Shown: positions 8,988 to 20,369 of the stretch, piece after piece
Position numbering within the stretch: position 1 is the stretch's first letter
Layout of the letters: each line of letters opens with the position of its first letter
Assembly: GCA_009193035.1 (NCBI GenBank)
Contig: SWDT01000114.1
Span: forward strand, 62,001-126,000
Reading direction: 5' to 3'
DNA length: 64,000 bases
Source of the DNA: Halicephalobus mephisto
Taxonomy: Eukaryota > Nematoda > Chromadorea > Rhabditida > Panagrolaimidae
Translations under genes and position numbers: made by a program
The notes under the pieces: generated by a model
Databases searched by the model: none
Told to the model about the DNA's origin: nothing
What the model saw: the letters and a program-made list of their open reading frames with translations, nothing else

Positions 8988-10103
8988 ATGTCCGGGAAAG
9001 CCGTAATTGATTTATATTTCGACGTTATTTCTCCGTATGCCTGGATCGGTTTTGAGGTAAGTTTTTATTGAATGTCATTAATATAGAAAATTTGTGGTTA
9101 ATTTTGATTGAAATTTCCGTTAAGAACGGTCAGAAGGCTTTGAGGAGATTTGAAGTTTAAGTATTTGGCATATGTTTATGAGGTTCTATCTCCTTTGTGG
9201 GGTTTTAGATGTCTGGGGAGTGGATTCGTTTAGGGAGCTTTTTGTGGACATGACCTTCTAGATTCCCTCTGATTGAATCCATAAATGCGTTTAAAAACCT
9301 CTAAACGTGGTGTTACTAAGCCCCAAACTCCTTGAAAATGAATCTCTGAACTATCTGCAGTTGAATCCTTCTCTGATCCCCTGATCATCTGTTCAATCAA
9401 AATAATCCATCTAATTATTCTATTTTTTAAACCTTTTTTACGAAATTTTTTTGATTTTTTATGTTTCAGATTTAAAGTGATTTATTGTGATTTGGTTTTT
9501 AGAGCCTTATACGGTATGCCCCTAAGCTCCCGGCAGAACTCCGGTTTCGACCATTTTTCCTCGGGGCTGTGATGAAGGCGACTGGGAACCAGCCACCGGC
9601 GATGGTTCCGGCGAAAGCTCGTTATGGACAGAAGGACATGGAATATGCGAGCAAATACTGGGGAGTTCCGCTTAATCAGCCTTCTGATTTCTTCAGTAGC
9701 ATCATCGGTAGAAGTACGGTTGTTCCTTTGAGGTTTCTGACTGCTCTTGAAAGGAAAAATCCGGAACAAGTTCCGGCCATGGCGAGAGCACTCTGGATGA
9801 GGATATGGTCGAGGGACTTGCCTATCCACGACGAGGCTTCCGTGAGAGAAGCGGCTTCCGAAGCAGGTCTAAGTCCTCATCTGGTGGATATCTTGTGGAA
9901 AGAATCCAACACGACTGAAATAAAGCAGTTATTGAAGACAAGAACTGACGAAGCCATCGAGTCCGGAGCCTTCGGAGCCCCCTGGATCGTACTCAGAAAA
10001 CCAGGACCAACCCGAAAAAGTTTTCTTCGGAAGCGACAGACTCCACGTCATCTGCGACGAACTAGGGGTCCAGTTCGAAGGTCCGTTAAAAAGTAAACTG
10101 TAA
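8988..10103 (+). CDS. Kappa-class glutathione S-transferase, copy B, with apparent 3' frameshift
   Basis: Exon 1 8988-9056 (MSGKAVIDLYFDVISPYAWI, canonical SPY active-site loop), intron 9057-9502 (GAG|GTAAGT, TTTTTAG), exon 2 from 9503. The middle domain contains ALWMRIWSRDLPIHDEASV, a close match to kappa GST LWMRVWSRNEDI. After ESGAFGAPWIVLR the frame that keeps FFGSDRLHVICDEL is shifted by one base relative to the upstream frame; the switch lies at the AAAA run 9997-10000. Unshifted, the frame ends at 10096 with an Arg-rich tail unlike the family; shifted, it ends TAA 10101-10103 at about 222 aa. A single-base assembly error in the A run or a recent null mutation would explain it. AATAAA at 10120-10125 is a good poly(A) signal. 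Copy B is nearer the consensus than copy A. Confidence 0.9.
9065..9476 (+). mobile_element. Intronic TIR element, copy 2 (intron 1 of kappa GST copy B)
   Basis: About 412 bp, starting 8 bp after the GTAAGT donor and ending about 26 bp before the acceptor. It matches copy 1 (6912-7320) in inverted genomic orientation, hence in the same orientation relative to transcription. Imperfect TIRs ATAGAA...ATTTTGATTGAA / TTCAATCAAAAT...TTCTAT bound the core. Core 9256-9285 is reversed relative to copy 1. Confidence 0.85.
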
Positions 10104-10384
10104 TCACCACATTTTCTAGAATAAACAATTTTAAAATTTTTCAAACATGAATTTTCAAAAATCAATAAATTTTAAAATTCAACGATTTAGATTTTTTAAA
10201 TTTCTTTTGATTCTGGAGAATACTGTAGAATTTTGGGATTTTGGAAACTTTTATAAAATTGTAGAAATAGTTACAGAATTTCGGAAATATTTATAAAATT
10301 TTAAAAAGTCAATTTTTAAAGAAATTTTGAAAAATTTTAGAAATTCGAAAAATTGGATTTTTTTATCGGATTCTGGAGACTTTT
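10104..10384. other. 3' flank of kappa GST copy B
   Basis: Contains AATAAA at 10120-10125 and then AT-rich DNA with repeated TTTATAAAATT and GGATTCTGGA(G/A) motifs. No gene seen. Confidence 0.5.
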
Positions 10385-10534
10385 ATTAAATTTTTAATAA
10401 TTTCGTCAATTTTATGTTATTAAATTTTCCAATTTCTTAATTTTTACATGTTATTAAATTTTTTTTATTAGTTTTCATTAATTTCATCATTTTTATATAT
10501 TATTAATTTTTTAATTTTATCATTTTTATATACA
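10385..10534. repeat. AT satellite, left part
   Basis: Degenerate 40-50 bp units of the type TTATTAAATTTTTT, TTTCATCATTTTTATATA. The same satellite resumes at about 13680, so the block between looks inserted. Confidence 0.7.
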
Positions 10535-10569
10535 AGCAAAGGTAGCCCGCCTTTGGCGGGCCCTTTGCT
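10535..10569. other. GC-rich perfect hairpin
   Basis: AGCAAAGG and GCCCGCC arms pair with GGCGGGC and CCTTTGCT around a TTT loop, with a 2-nt TA bulge (15 bp in total). It sits exactly at the left edge of the 3.1-kb block. Terminal hairpins of this kind are a Helitron trait, but the flank (CTTG on the minus strand) is not the canonical CTRR end. Confidence 0.6.
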
Positions 10570-13500
10570 GTTAAAGAAGTCACTTTTATTCTTCAATAAT
10601 CTTTGGTCAATTTAACATTTATGTACACCTATTTACCTTTTGTACATTATGTCATATTTTAATATAAGCGACGAAGCTTCCCTACGGCAGGCTTTGCAAA
10701 ATTTTGCTTATGCTATTATGAATTTATAAGTAGTGATTGCATTTACTTTCATGACAAAGTTTAGGCAATAACTGAATAACAAACATCACGACAATAAAAC
10801 TACTTTAAGACGCATTCTACGTATTTTTTGACTTTCCGATGCAAAAATTTAAAAATTGAGAATAGGCTGTGGTTAAATAATGAAAAATGAGATGCTTTGA
10901 TGAAAAATTCATTAGTATTAAAACCTTTGAGTCAGAACCTTAGGGTAAGGGGGTACGGGGTCACAGAATTGAATTTTTAAAATTCGAAAGTCAAGTTATT
11001 TTCGCTGTAGAACTATCTTGGAGCTTCAAAACTGGTTTCCCCACATCGAAATAGTGAAATAATAAAATTTTCTGTAAGACCACTATTAAGATAGGAATAG
11101 AAAGAATATTACTAATCTTTACTTAAAATAATAAGACATAGACAATAAACATATATCACACACCAAAGATTGCTGAGGGTCTCCTCATTTTCTACAGTAT
11201 TCTACTGTCCCTAATATTCAAGTTATCTCTTCGAGTGCTCTCTTTCTAGTCTAGTTTTCTTACCTAACACAGAAAAGCCACGTAGCAGTGGTCCTAGAGC
11301 GAAAATACATTATTTTTAAATTCCCATGCTGGAAAATTCGATATCTTAACCATCTATTTATGAGTTAACCTGGGCTTTTAATAGCGTTACCCCGAGGTTT
11401 TGACTTAATGTCAACATCAGTGAATTTCTGATGCCAAGAAACCCTATACTTGCTCACTCATATATGATTTAATATCGAATTTAGGTATATTAGTACTCGA
11501 TTATCTCCATACTCCATCCCCGGTGTCTTAACTCAAAACTTCTATTATCTTTGCTATTCGCACACCTAAAAATCCTATAATTGATCATTCATTTACATCC
11601 TTTTCTTAAATTTTAAACTTCTGATTCCGGGATTCCAAGTTAAAAACCCCACCACAATGAATTCCGTAACTCCTAAAAACCCTATAATCAATATTTTTTC
11701 ATCTCCAATAAGTAATTTCTTGATTAACAAAATGCTATTCTTAACTTCTCAAACAATGGTCAAAAGTATTTTTTCTGATGCAGATTGTTTCGGACACAAC
11801 ACTGATATGGCATCTATTTTGCATTATAGGGAACCTTAATGACCTTACTGTTCATTTAGATAGTAATAAATAGAAACACAGGAAAACAGACTTCAGAATT
11901 CCCTTGAGATACGACTTCAAAAATCAGTGTCCAAAGAAAAGTTGGAGATCTCTGAAGATGAATATGATTTTAAAAGGAAATAAAGTTAATTGAACTTCAT
12001 CTAATGGGGTTATAGCTTTTCAAACTTTAGAATCCAGAACTCCGAATCTCTGGATTCTAAAGTCTAACCCTTGATTTTGATATCAGATTGAGAATCTACC
12101 GGTCCCATTACCCCCATTCTACACACCATTTATCAATATTTAAAAACCTAAATTTTTGTGCCGGAAAGTTTATCTTTTATGTCACAACTTCTGAAGGAAA
12201 AGATTTTCGGGAATGCACGTGAGCTCAAATCATAGATCTTAAAGAGTTCTGAATAGTTATAGTATTCAGTCCCGATACGATAACTGTGAAGCGAGTTATG
12301 ATCGAAAGATACAGCTTTTCGCGACATACTGCATAACTGTTCATGTGAGAAAATTGGGATTGGTAAAATAGAGTTTAATTAAACTAAAGATCTATCCCTA
12401 ACCTTTGTTAATTATCATGGCAGATGCTAATCTAATGAAGAATTGTTTTCTTTTAAATTTGATTGATAGGAAAATTGGGTACTTATGGATTATACACACA
12501 TATCCTAATTTAGCTTAGCCTAAACCTAATCCCAAGCCTAAGTTCAGCCCAAGAAACTTAAATCTAACAACTACATCTCGCGATATTGTTTGTATTTTTA
12601 TTTGAAATTGTTACTTCATCTAAAATATGTTAAAATTCACTGAAAATTTACGCAAGACTGTGCGTATAACCCATAAGTATCGAAAATTAGCATTGCTTCG
12701 AGATATAAATGGAATTTTGAGAAGCATTACATACTTTTCTTCATTAATTCCTATTATGACCTTACAACTAATAATATGCCTACCCATATGATTTATAATT
12801 AACCTTGTTCCACTCCATAAGCTTTTTTTAACTCTCAAGTTTCTAGAAGTATCACAATAGCTTATTTTCTTAAAATAAATTCATGTGGAGGATATTCGAC
12901 AGGAGTTGAACTATTTAAAAATCCTAATGGAAAGTTTTTTCCATCATTTCCATCGTCATAATCGATATCATCAATGCTTTGCAAAGTTTCTCTTCCCCAA
13001 GAAATCGCGCAACACTATTGTTTATAAATACTTAATGAGTCAAGATTTCCCGGTGTGAAGATTACTCGATCAACAACATTTCCTATATATTTTATTGTGT
13101 TGATGTCTTCGAAGACATCTTTCACAATATTTCTAAACCTAATAATTTTTATGGGACCTCAAATTTCCCGTTTTCATTCTCCAAATTTCTATTCCCATCT
13201 GGAACAAAAATTCTGACCATTCTCTCATTCATTAATAAAATTAAAACTAATACAGTAACTAAGTAATAACAATTACTCAATCCTTCTTTCATACTCTCAC
13301 ATCCTTGAAAAAATAGCTTAGTTATATCGAAGGTATAAAATGTGGATAGACAACGAAGAAAAAGTGATTTGTTCCGTGAGAGGGATCGAACCACAGCCAT
13401 ACTAATTTCTCAAGGCAGCGCGCAGACCACTGCGCCAAAAATGCAAAAAACGCGCTCGTTATAAATTGACCACCCCACCAGATTTCGTAATTAAATTAGG

Positions 13501-13679
13501 AAATCCACGTAAATCCCCATAGGATTTCAGTGATTTTTATATTACTCCAAAGGCCTCAATATGAACTTAAAGAAAATCAACAATTAAAAAATCCCTATCG
13601 CAAAATGGCTTTGTTATTAATTTTTTTTGAATTTCCGCACAAACCACTTCTGTCTTTTATAATAGTATGAAGTATGATT
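10570..13679. mobile_element. 3.1-kb insertion-like block within AT satellite, no intact gene
   Basis: Base composition and word use differ sharply from both satellite flanks. No ORF resembles a known transposase or gene; the short frames at 12620-12838 and 13149-13400 look random. It carries the hairpin at its left edge and a tRNA-like A/B-box sequence near its right edge. Probably a non-autonomous or decayed element; class uncertain (Helitron-like is one option). Confidence 0.45.
13375..13444 (-). other. tRNA-like sequence with pol III A and B boxes
   Basis: On the minus strand TGGCGCAGTGG (13437-13427) fits the A box and GGTTCGATCCC (13392-13382) the B box, with tRNA-like spacing. The D stem GCGC/GCGC pairs. 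The T stem is only partly paired and the acceptor arms do not pair, so it is not a functional tRNA: a pseudo-tRNA or SINE head. Confidence 0.5.
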
Positions 13680-14110
13680 ATTAAATTTTTTAAAATTTCG
13701 TCATTATTATATTATTAAATTTTTTTGAATTTCATCATTTTTATATATTATTTAAAATTTCTAATTTCGTCAATTTTATATTATTCAAAATTTCTAATTT
13801 CGTCAATTTTATATGTTATTAAATTTTTTTAAATTTCATCAATTTTATATATTATTTAAAATTTCTAATTTCGTCAATTTTATATATTATTAAATTTTTC
13901 CAATTTATTCATTTTTACATGTTATTAAATTTTTTTATTAAGTTTTCATTAATTTCATCATTTTTATATGTTATTAAATTTTTTTAATTTTATCATTTTT
14001 ATGTTATTAAATTTTATCATTTTTATATATTATTAAATTTTTTAAAATTTCGTCATTATTATATTATTAAATTTTTTAAAATTTCGTCAATTTTATATTA
14101 TTTAAAATTT
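13680..14110. repeat. AT satellite, right part
   Basis: Tandem TTATTAAATTTTTT / TTTCGTCAATTTTATAT units (about 40-50 bp), continuing the array interrupted at 10535 and running to the 3' end of the srab gene. Confidence 0.75.
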
Positions 14111-15857
14111 CTAATTCCATTGTTTCTGATATGTTTTGAAATACACTTCTCGTTGGGAATCGTAGTTGTTCTTTAGGGCTGCAGAAATTTGTCCAGGATT
14201 ATTCATCTGGAATCCGATTAATCTTCCTGTTTTCTGGATGATCCAAAAAGATAAAAATTTTTGTCTTAATTTTCTGGAAAGGAACAAAGCCAGAATTACG
14301 TGGACGTTTCCGTGGACGGGGAACGTGAGGCTGGAAAGTTCCTTCGCGACGGCCAATTGGGGCAGTTTTTTGAATTGAAGTTGCGAAATCAGATAAACTA
14401 GATAAATATTCTGAATATAGAAAATTAAAAAACAAATTGTGTGGACTGTGATGATTTTTGTGGCTTCTATGTTTTCTAATCTTTGATATCTCGTCGACAG
14501 ATGGGCCGCTCCAGAAGTCGATTCGAATTTTTTCGCTTTTTTATTCACGACATAGACGGCCAAGGAAACCAGAGCCGTTCCTCCTGCCAGAGGCACTTGG
14601 TAGTTTATGATCTGCAGGATGTTGAAGATTCTGGAAGACAACGAACTACAGTAAGGCAGCAGCTCCGGATTCGCCTCCGTGGCCCTGATGACGTCACCCA
14701 CCGTTCGGTACCCCAATATAACCCACTGAAAAATCCAATTTTAATTTTTTAAAAAATATTTACAGTATAATAAAAATCAGAAATTAATTTTTTTACGAAA
14801 TGGTCCTGAGACGAATTTTAAAAATTTTCGATATTCATGAAAGTACTTCATCCAGAAGATTTTAAAAATTTTCAATTTTCCACCGGATTCTGGAGTTTTA
14901 AAAATTCCTACCGGATTCTGAAAAATTCAAAAAATTTCAGAATTTTTTACGGGATTCTAAAAGATTCGACAAATTTTTTAATTTTCCGCCGGACTCTAAA
15001 AATTTCGAAATTTTCTATGGGATTCTGAAAGATTTAAAAAATTTCAGAATTTTCTGCCAGATTCTAGAAAATTCGAGAAATTTTTAAATTTTCCGCCGGA
15101 CTCTGAAAATTTCAGAATTTTTCATGATTCTAGAATATTCTAAAAATTTTCAATTTTCTACTGGATTCTGGAGTTTCAGAATCTTCCACGAAAATTGTCA
15201 AAGATTTTAAATAATTTTAATTTATATTTTTAAAATGAAAAATTTTTCAAAAGAGATTTTTTGTTTTAGAAAATTACATATTTTTTGGATGACGTCATGC
15301 TTCGACGACAATTGGCCCTAATCCGCTTTGGCCGAGTGAACTTACCGGAGCAAGACCGCAGATGGTTGCTAAGGAAAAAAACTTCATTTTTTCGTACTTT
15401 TTTGTGAATACTGTAGCCACGATTCGTTCTACCGTAACTATCACGAAACCCCAAGAAGCACACTGAACCGGATTCGCGTTGATCACGCTCACGACGGAGC
15501 AGACCACCTTCGACGTCAGAAGCGAACAATGGTTGTTCTGAAACTGGATTAATTACAGTAATTTTTTAAAATAAAAATACTCACAACAGCAGTGACCGAA
15601 GCGACGAGCATTCTGACGGCCCTGATGCAGGTGAGGACGTTCCTGAGGATCAGGGCTACAGTAATCGAGGTCGTCAAAGCCCGCAGATTCGGATGCAGAG
15701 ATCTGTTTGTGACGTAAGAATACAAGTAAAGAGAAAGCAGAAACACACTAGTCACATCCAGGACGACTACGGTAGACATGATCGTCAGAATCCTCCAGTT
15801 CAGATTCGTCTCCGCGGCTTCTTCACAAATAGGGTCATCGTCGAAAAAAGAATCCAT
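14111..15857 (-). CDS. Nematode chemoreceptor of the srab (sra/srb-related) 7TM family
   Basis: Three exons: 15857-15585, 15537-15346, 14725-14111 (359 aa), phase 0 at both junctions, with good donors GTGAGT and GTAAGT. Seven hydrophobic helices can be placed, starting ILTIMSTVVVLDVTSVFLL. Family-like marks are NRSLHPNLRALTTSI after TM1, CASWGFVIVTVERIVATVF at TM3-4, and HLSTRYQRLENIEATKI between TM5 and TM6, close to the conserved L(S)xRYQxxENI of sra/srab receptors. Srab proteins are chemosensory G-protein-coupled receptors expressed in nematode sensory neurons (family knowledge). The extracellular loop 2 region ANPELLPYCSSLSS has the usual Cys. Normal length, no defect seen. Intron 2 (14726-15345) is filled with degenerate GGATTCT(G/A)-type repeats. 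Confidence 0.88.
14830..15200. repeat. Degenerate intronic repeat (TTTTCCACCGGATTCTG-type)
   Basis: Units of 55-65 bp built around TTTTCNNCCGGATTCTGGA and TTTAAAAATTT, seven or so diverged copies, inside srab intron 2. Related words (GGATTCTGGA) occur elsewhere in the window. Confidence 0.55.
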
Positions 15858-16300
15858 TCTGGAAGTAACAATATTTCAAAAAATTGAAAATTTTCACGGA
15901 AAAATTTTGTCACAAATTTTTGGGATTTTTAAATTTTGGGAGTTTTTAAAAATTCCGGAGGTTACTGTAGGAATTAAGAAGTTGCTATAGAAATCTGAAG
16001 GTTACTGTGAAAATCTAAAGGCTACTGTAGAAGTATGGAAGTTACTGTAATAACTTGAAAGTTATTGTAGGGTTTTCGAAAGTCTTAGAATTTCAGTTCT
16101 AATGGATTCTGGAATATTTCAAAAACTTCTTCAAGATTCTAGAAGACTGCAGAAAACCCCAAGGACTTCAAAAATTTAATAAAATTTTAAAAAACTTCCG
16201 GAATCATACATAATTTTCCAGAAATTTCTAAACATTCTAAAAATCTCAAGAAACCTGGATGAAATTCCAGGAAATTTCAAAGCCCATGGTAAAACAGAAA
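15858..16300. other. 5' flank of srab gene with TTACTGTAG-type repeats
   Basis: GTTACTGTAGGAATT, GTTGCTATAG, GTTACTGTGA, GCTACTGTAGAAG, GTTACTGTAATAAC occur about every 25 bp at 15960-16070. No gene seen. Confidence 0.5.
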
Positions 16301-17060
16301 AGTACATACAAAAAATGAGTACATTAGAAATAGTGCATTAGAATGGTTCTGATGTATCAAATACATTGTATTCAATACACCGATATATTAAATTAAAGTC
16401 AATGCATTGTCTTTAATGCATCGATATATGAGAACGATTCTGATTTATCTGGTAAATAAGATTCAACATATTAAATATATTAAATATAATATAGATACAC
16501 TAGAATAATTTTAATGTACCTCATACATTGAATATAATGTATAAGGTACATTATAATCAATATATCAGTACATCAAAACGATTCTGATTTATCTGATAAA
16601 TAAGATTCAATATATTAATATATTAAATATAATATAGATACACTATATTCAATGTATGAGGTACATTAAAATTATTCTAATGTATAAGGTACATTATAAT
16701 CAATATACCAGTACATCAAAACAGTTCTAACATATGCAATACATTATATTCAATGCACCGATATATCAAGTTAATATTAGTGCATTGTATTTAATGTACA
16801 GATACATCAAAACGGTTCTGATGTATGAGATACATTATACCCTATATATAAGTATATTGAAACGGTTCTCATATATCGAATACACTATATTCAATATATA
16901 TGTACATCAAAGCGATTCTGATTCACCAGATAAATTACGTCCAATACACCGACACATCAAGTTGATATCGGTGGTTTGTACTCAATGTACCGGTACTTTG
17001 AAGATAATACATCTGGTACATCAGAGTCATTTTAATGCACTTTTTGTGTTTACATAACTT
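16300..17060. repeat. Palindromic TACATT/GATATAT repeat cluster, copy 1
   Basis: Dense array of short units such as GATGTATCAAATACATT, TTCAATACACCGATATAT and CATCAAAACGATTCTGAT. Units are partly self-complementary and occur in both orientations, with roughly 35-60 bp spacing. The same family recurs at 27690-28250, 30430-30700 and 30780-30900. Confidence 0.75.
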
Positions 17061-18820
17061 TCCGTGGGATTTCCAAAAGTTCTAAAAATTTCCCGTGGTT
17101 TCTGAAACCTCTCACAGGGTTTCAAGTGAAAGTTAAGAAATAGCCAAAATTCGTTTAGCTCTCAAAAGTCAACGGATATTTTTGGAACAAGCACGAAAAA
17201 ATAATTCATAATGTCAAACGTAATACTTGGAAAAATAAAAATAAATAAAGAAATAATTCATGAAACATTTTTAAAATTATATCACTCTTTAAAATAATTC
17301 TTTTTTAAATATTTCAATTTTCTTAAAGATTTTAATTTTTTAAAAATGTTTTAAATTTTGTAAAATATTTGAATTTTTTAAAAATACTTTAATTTTTTGA
17401 AAATATTTGAATTTTTTCAATTTTTGAAAATAATTATAATTTTTTTAAATACTTGAATTTTTTACTTTTAATATAAACCTAAAATTTGCAGAAAAAAGAA
17501 CCTGAGCAAAAAAGTAAGTTGGATAATTTTAAAATTAATTTTGTTTGAAAATAACACTTCCGCATTTGTATAATATTATTATCTTTTTGAATATACAATT
17601 TCCGTATTTATAATTTTTAAAATCTTCAAAAAATCACGAATTAATTTAAATAAAAATTTTGCATTTTTAAATTTAAAAAATTTCAAAAAAATTTAATTTA
17701 AAATTCTTTAATTTTTAAAATTAAAAATATAAATTTTGAAATTTAAAATTAAAATAAAATTTAAAAAATTTAAAATGATATTTATACTGTATTTCGAAAT
17801 TAAATTTTAAAAAACTCACGATTTCGATTCTAAATTACACTGCAATTGAAAAAATTACTTTTTTTAGAAAATTAGCAATTTCGGTGTAATTACAAAAATT
17901 GATTTTTTTAATTCAAAAAATTGAAAAAAATTAAAATTCTACAGAAATCTTCAAAAAAAACTAAATTTTTTAAAGATAATTTCAGATTGGTAAATTGTAC
18001 AATACTTTCGTGAAAAAATTTTTGGAAATTTATAAAAAATAAATTTTAAGAAAATTAAAGATTCGAGATTTCCAACCTGACATTTATTTTAAAAAAACGA
18101 TTTCAAAGTAATAATTACACTTTTTTAGAATTTAAACTAAACATAATTTTCGTTTGAAAAATCCGGAAATTCCGATTAACAATTATCTTATTTTAAAAAT
18201 TAAAATTTTTCAAGTTTTAAAAATTAATTTTAAAATTCTTCAAGTTTTAAAAATTTAATTTTTTGATTTTAGAAAATTGGAAATTTTTGTCTAATTAAAA
18301 TGTGAGTTTTCGGATTTGTATTTGACACGAATTCAAAGAAACCACGATTTGTGTCTAATTAGCGACAAAGCCGTGATATGACACTTGGTTTCTGGACATT
18401 TGTATCCCAGGCATTCAAACTCCAATTTTCCACAACTTTCATTCAAAAATTAAAATCATTTTAAATAATTTTGTGCTTTATGTAAAACTTTACGTTATTT
18501 TAGGATTTTGGTTTTCTGTAAAGTCCAAAATTTAAATATCTTTAAAATCGGAGATTAGTCCTCAGGATTCTGGGAGTTAAACATTGATTTTGACCTCAGA
18601 TCCAGAATCCGCGGGTTTGAGTATATCGTTATAAGTACTTTAGGTTAATTTTAACTTTAAAATTGCACCACAGATGTCTACTTAACGGCACAGCTCTCCT
18701 AATTTATCCTTCAGGATATGTTCAGCTTAGAAACATGGTCTACTTGTTTAACAAAAACGTAAACGTAAAAAATACAGTAACAAACGACTAAAAACAACAC
18801 GATTGACGTACAACTGTGAT
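17061..18820. other. Gene-free AT-rich DNA
   Basis: Runs of TTTTTAAAAT and AATTTTT-type sequence. 18300-18620 is less simple but has no exon with a plausible frame and splice sites. Confidence 0.6.
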
Positions 18821-18821
18821 T

Positions 18822-19615
18822 TGGCTACAGTAACGTAGTTTGATGAACAGTTCTTCATTTCGGTACCATGTGAAAAATGGGGAAATTCAAAACTATTTCA
18901 TATATAAACTAGGTATAAAAATAAAGATAATAACAAAAAAGGAGAAGTTAATGAAATAGATACAACTGTGTTTTGGTTACAGTAACATGGTTCTTTAATA
19001 AGCGTGGTCTTTCATTTCGGGACCACATGGTAAATAGTGAAATATCAGGATTACTTTACACATCAGCACATGGGAAAATTTTAAAAATAACAAAACGCCG
19101 ACACAACATGGAGCTCTTTTTTGATTACAGTAACGCATGGTTTTTTCGTACAGGAAATCGTGAAAGACAGGAAAATATTAGGATTAGTTTACATACATTA
19201 TTTATATAAATTATGGAAATTAAGAAAATAACAAAAAAATATCAACACAACATGGAGCTTTTTTTGACTACAGTAACGAATAGTCTTTAGCTCTAGAATA
19301 AAGTAAAAAACAGGGAAATATTAGGATTATTTTATATATAAATTATCTATAAAAATTATAAAAATTTAGAAAATAATAAAAAAAATATCAACACAACATG
19401 CAGCTTTTTTGACTACAGTAACGCATGGTCTTTCGCTCTAGAATAAAGTAAAAAACAGGGAAATATTAGGATTAGTTTATATATAAATTATCTATAAAAA
19501 TTATGAAAATTTAGAGAATAATAAAAAAACGCCGACACAACATGCAGCTTTTTTAACTACAGTAACGCATGGTCTTTCGCTCCGGGACCGCACTTCTTGA
19601 GTTCATCACGGTTCA
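18822..19615. repeat. Tandem repeat, about 145-bp unit, 6 copies
   Basis: CTACAGTAACGCATGGTC-type cores recur at about 18830, 18975, 19120, 19265, 19420 and 19556. Each unit contains GGGAAATATTAGGATTA and CGCCGACACAACATG. The last copies are the most alike. Confidence 0.85.
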
Positions 19616-20369
19616 CTTGATTTTTCACACCAATTTCACAATTTTTTTCAGAGAAATTCATAATTCCGGATAAGTTTACAAAAAATTTCAAGTTTAATGT
19701 TCAATTTTCAAAACCTCTAAGATTTTTATTTAAATAATAATACAAATTTTAAATTCAAATAAATTTTTAAAATTTAGAAATTTTAAATTATTTTAGAAAA
19801 ATAAATTTATAAATATTAAAAAATTAAAAAAAAAATTTATTTTTTTAAATAAAAATATTTGAAAATTTTTATTTTTTATCTAATTTATAAATGTGAAATT
19901 TTTATGAATTTGTAAAATTGGAAATTTTTGATTTTTAATTTTTAAAAAAAATTGAAACCAACCGTTCTCACGACGAAAGAACGAAACCAAGGAATGTTTC
20001 AAATTCTGGAAATGAAATTTTCTCAAGAATTGCTGATTTTTCGTTTTTCGAATCCTGAGGGATTGGATTTTTGAAAAACAAAAAATAAACTCGAAATTAA
20101 CTTTTCAAAAAAATAAAGTCGTCTGAAAAGTGTATAATTTCACAACCTACTAATTAAATATTGAAATTTTTGAAGAAATTCAATTTTATGTTGTTTATTT
20201 TTGAAAGTAATTTTTTAAATTTTTTCCCGCGTTTTTGGCGAAATGCGAACAATGCCAGTCCGCACTCGCTCGCGCGGTTTTTTTCAACCAAAAAAATTTG
20301 GATTTTTTGAATATCCTTTTTTTTCTTTTTGTTTTATATATTTATTTTATTTCTTTTTTGTTAAAAAAG
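19616..20369. other. Upstream region of cpsf-1
   Basis: AT-rich; from 20225 there is a slightly more complex stretch (CCCGCGTTTTTGGCGAAATG, CGCACTCGCTCGCGCGG) that is the only GC-rich feature before the start codon and may be promoter or 5' leader. Confidence 0.4.

Noticed and set aside
10535..10569. GC hairpin as a Rho-independent terminator
   Set aside because: The genome is a nematode, there is no T tract directly after the stem, and no gene precedes it.
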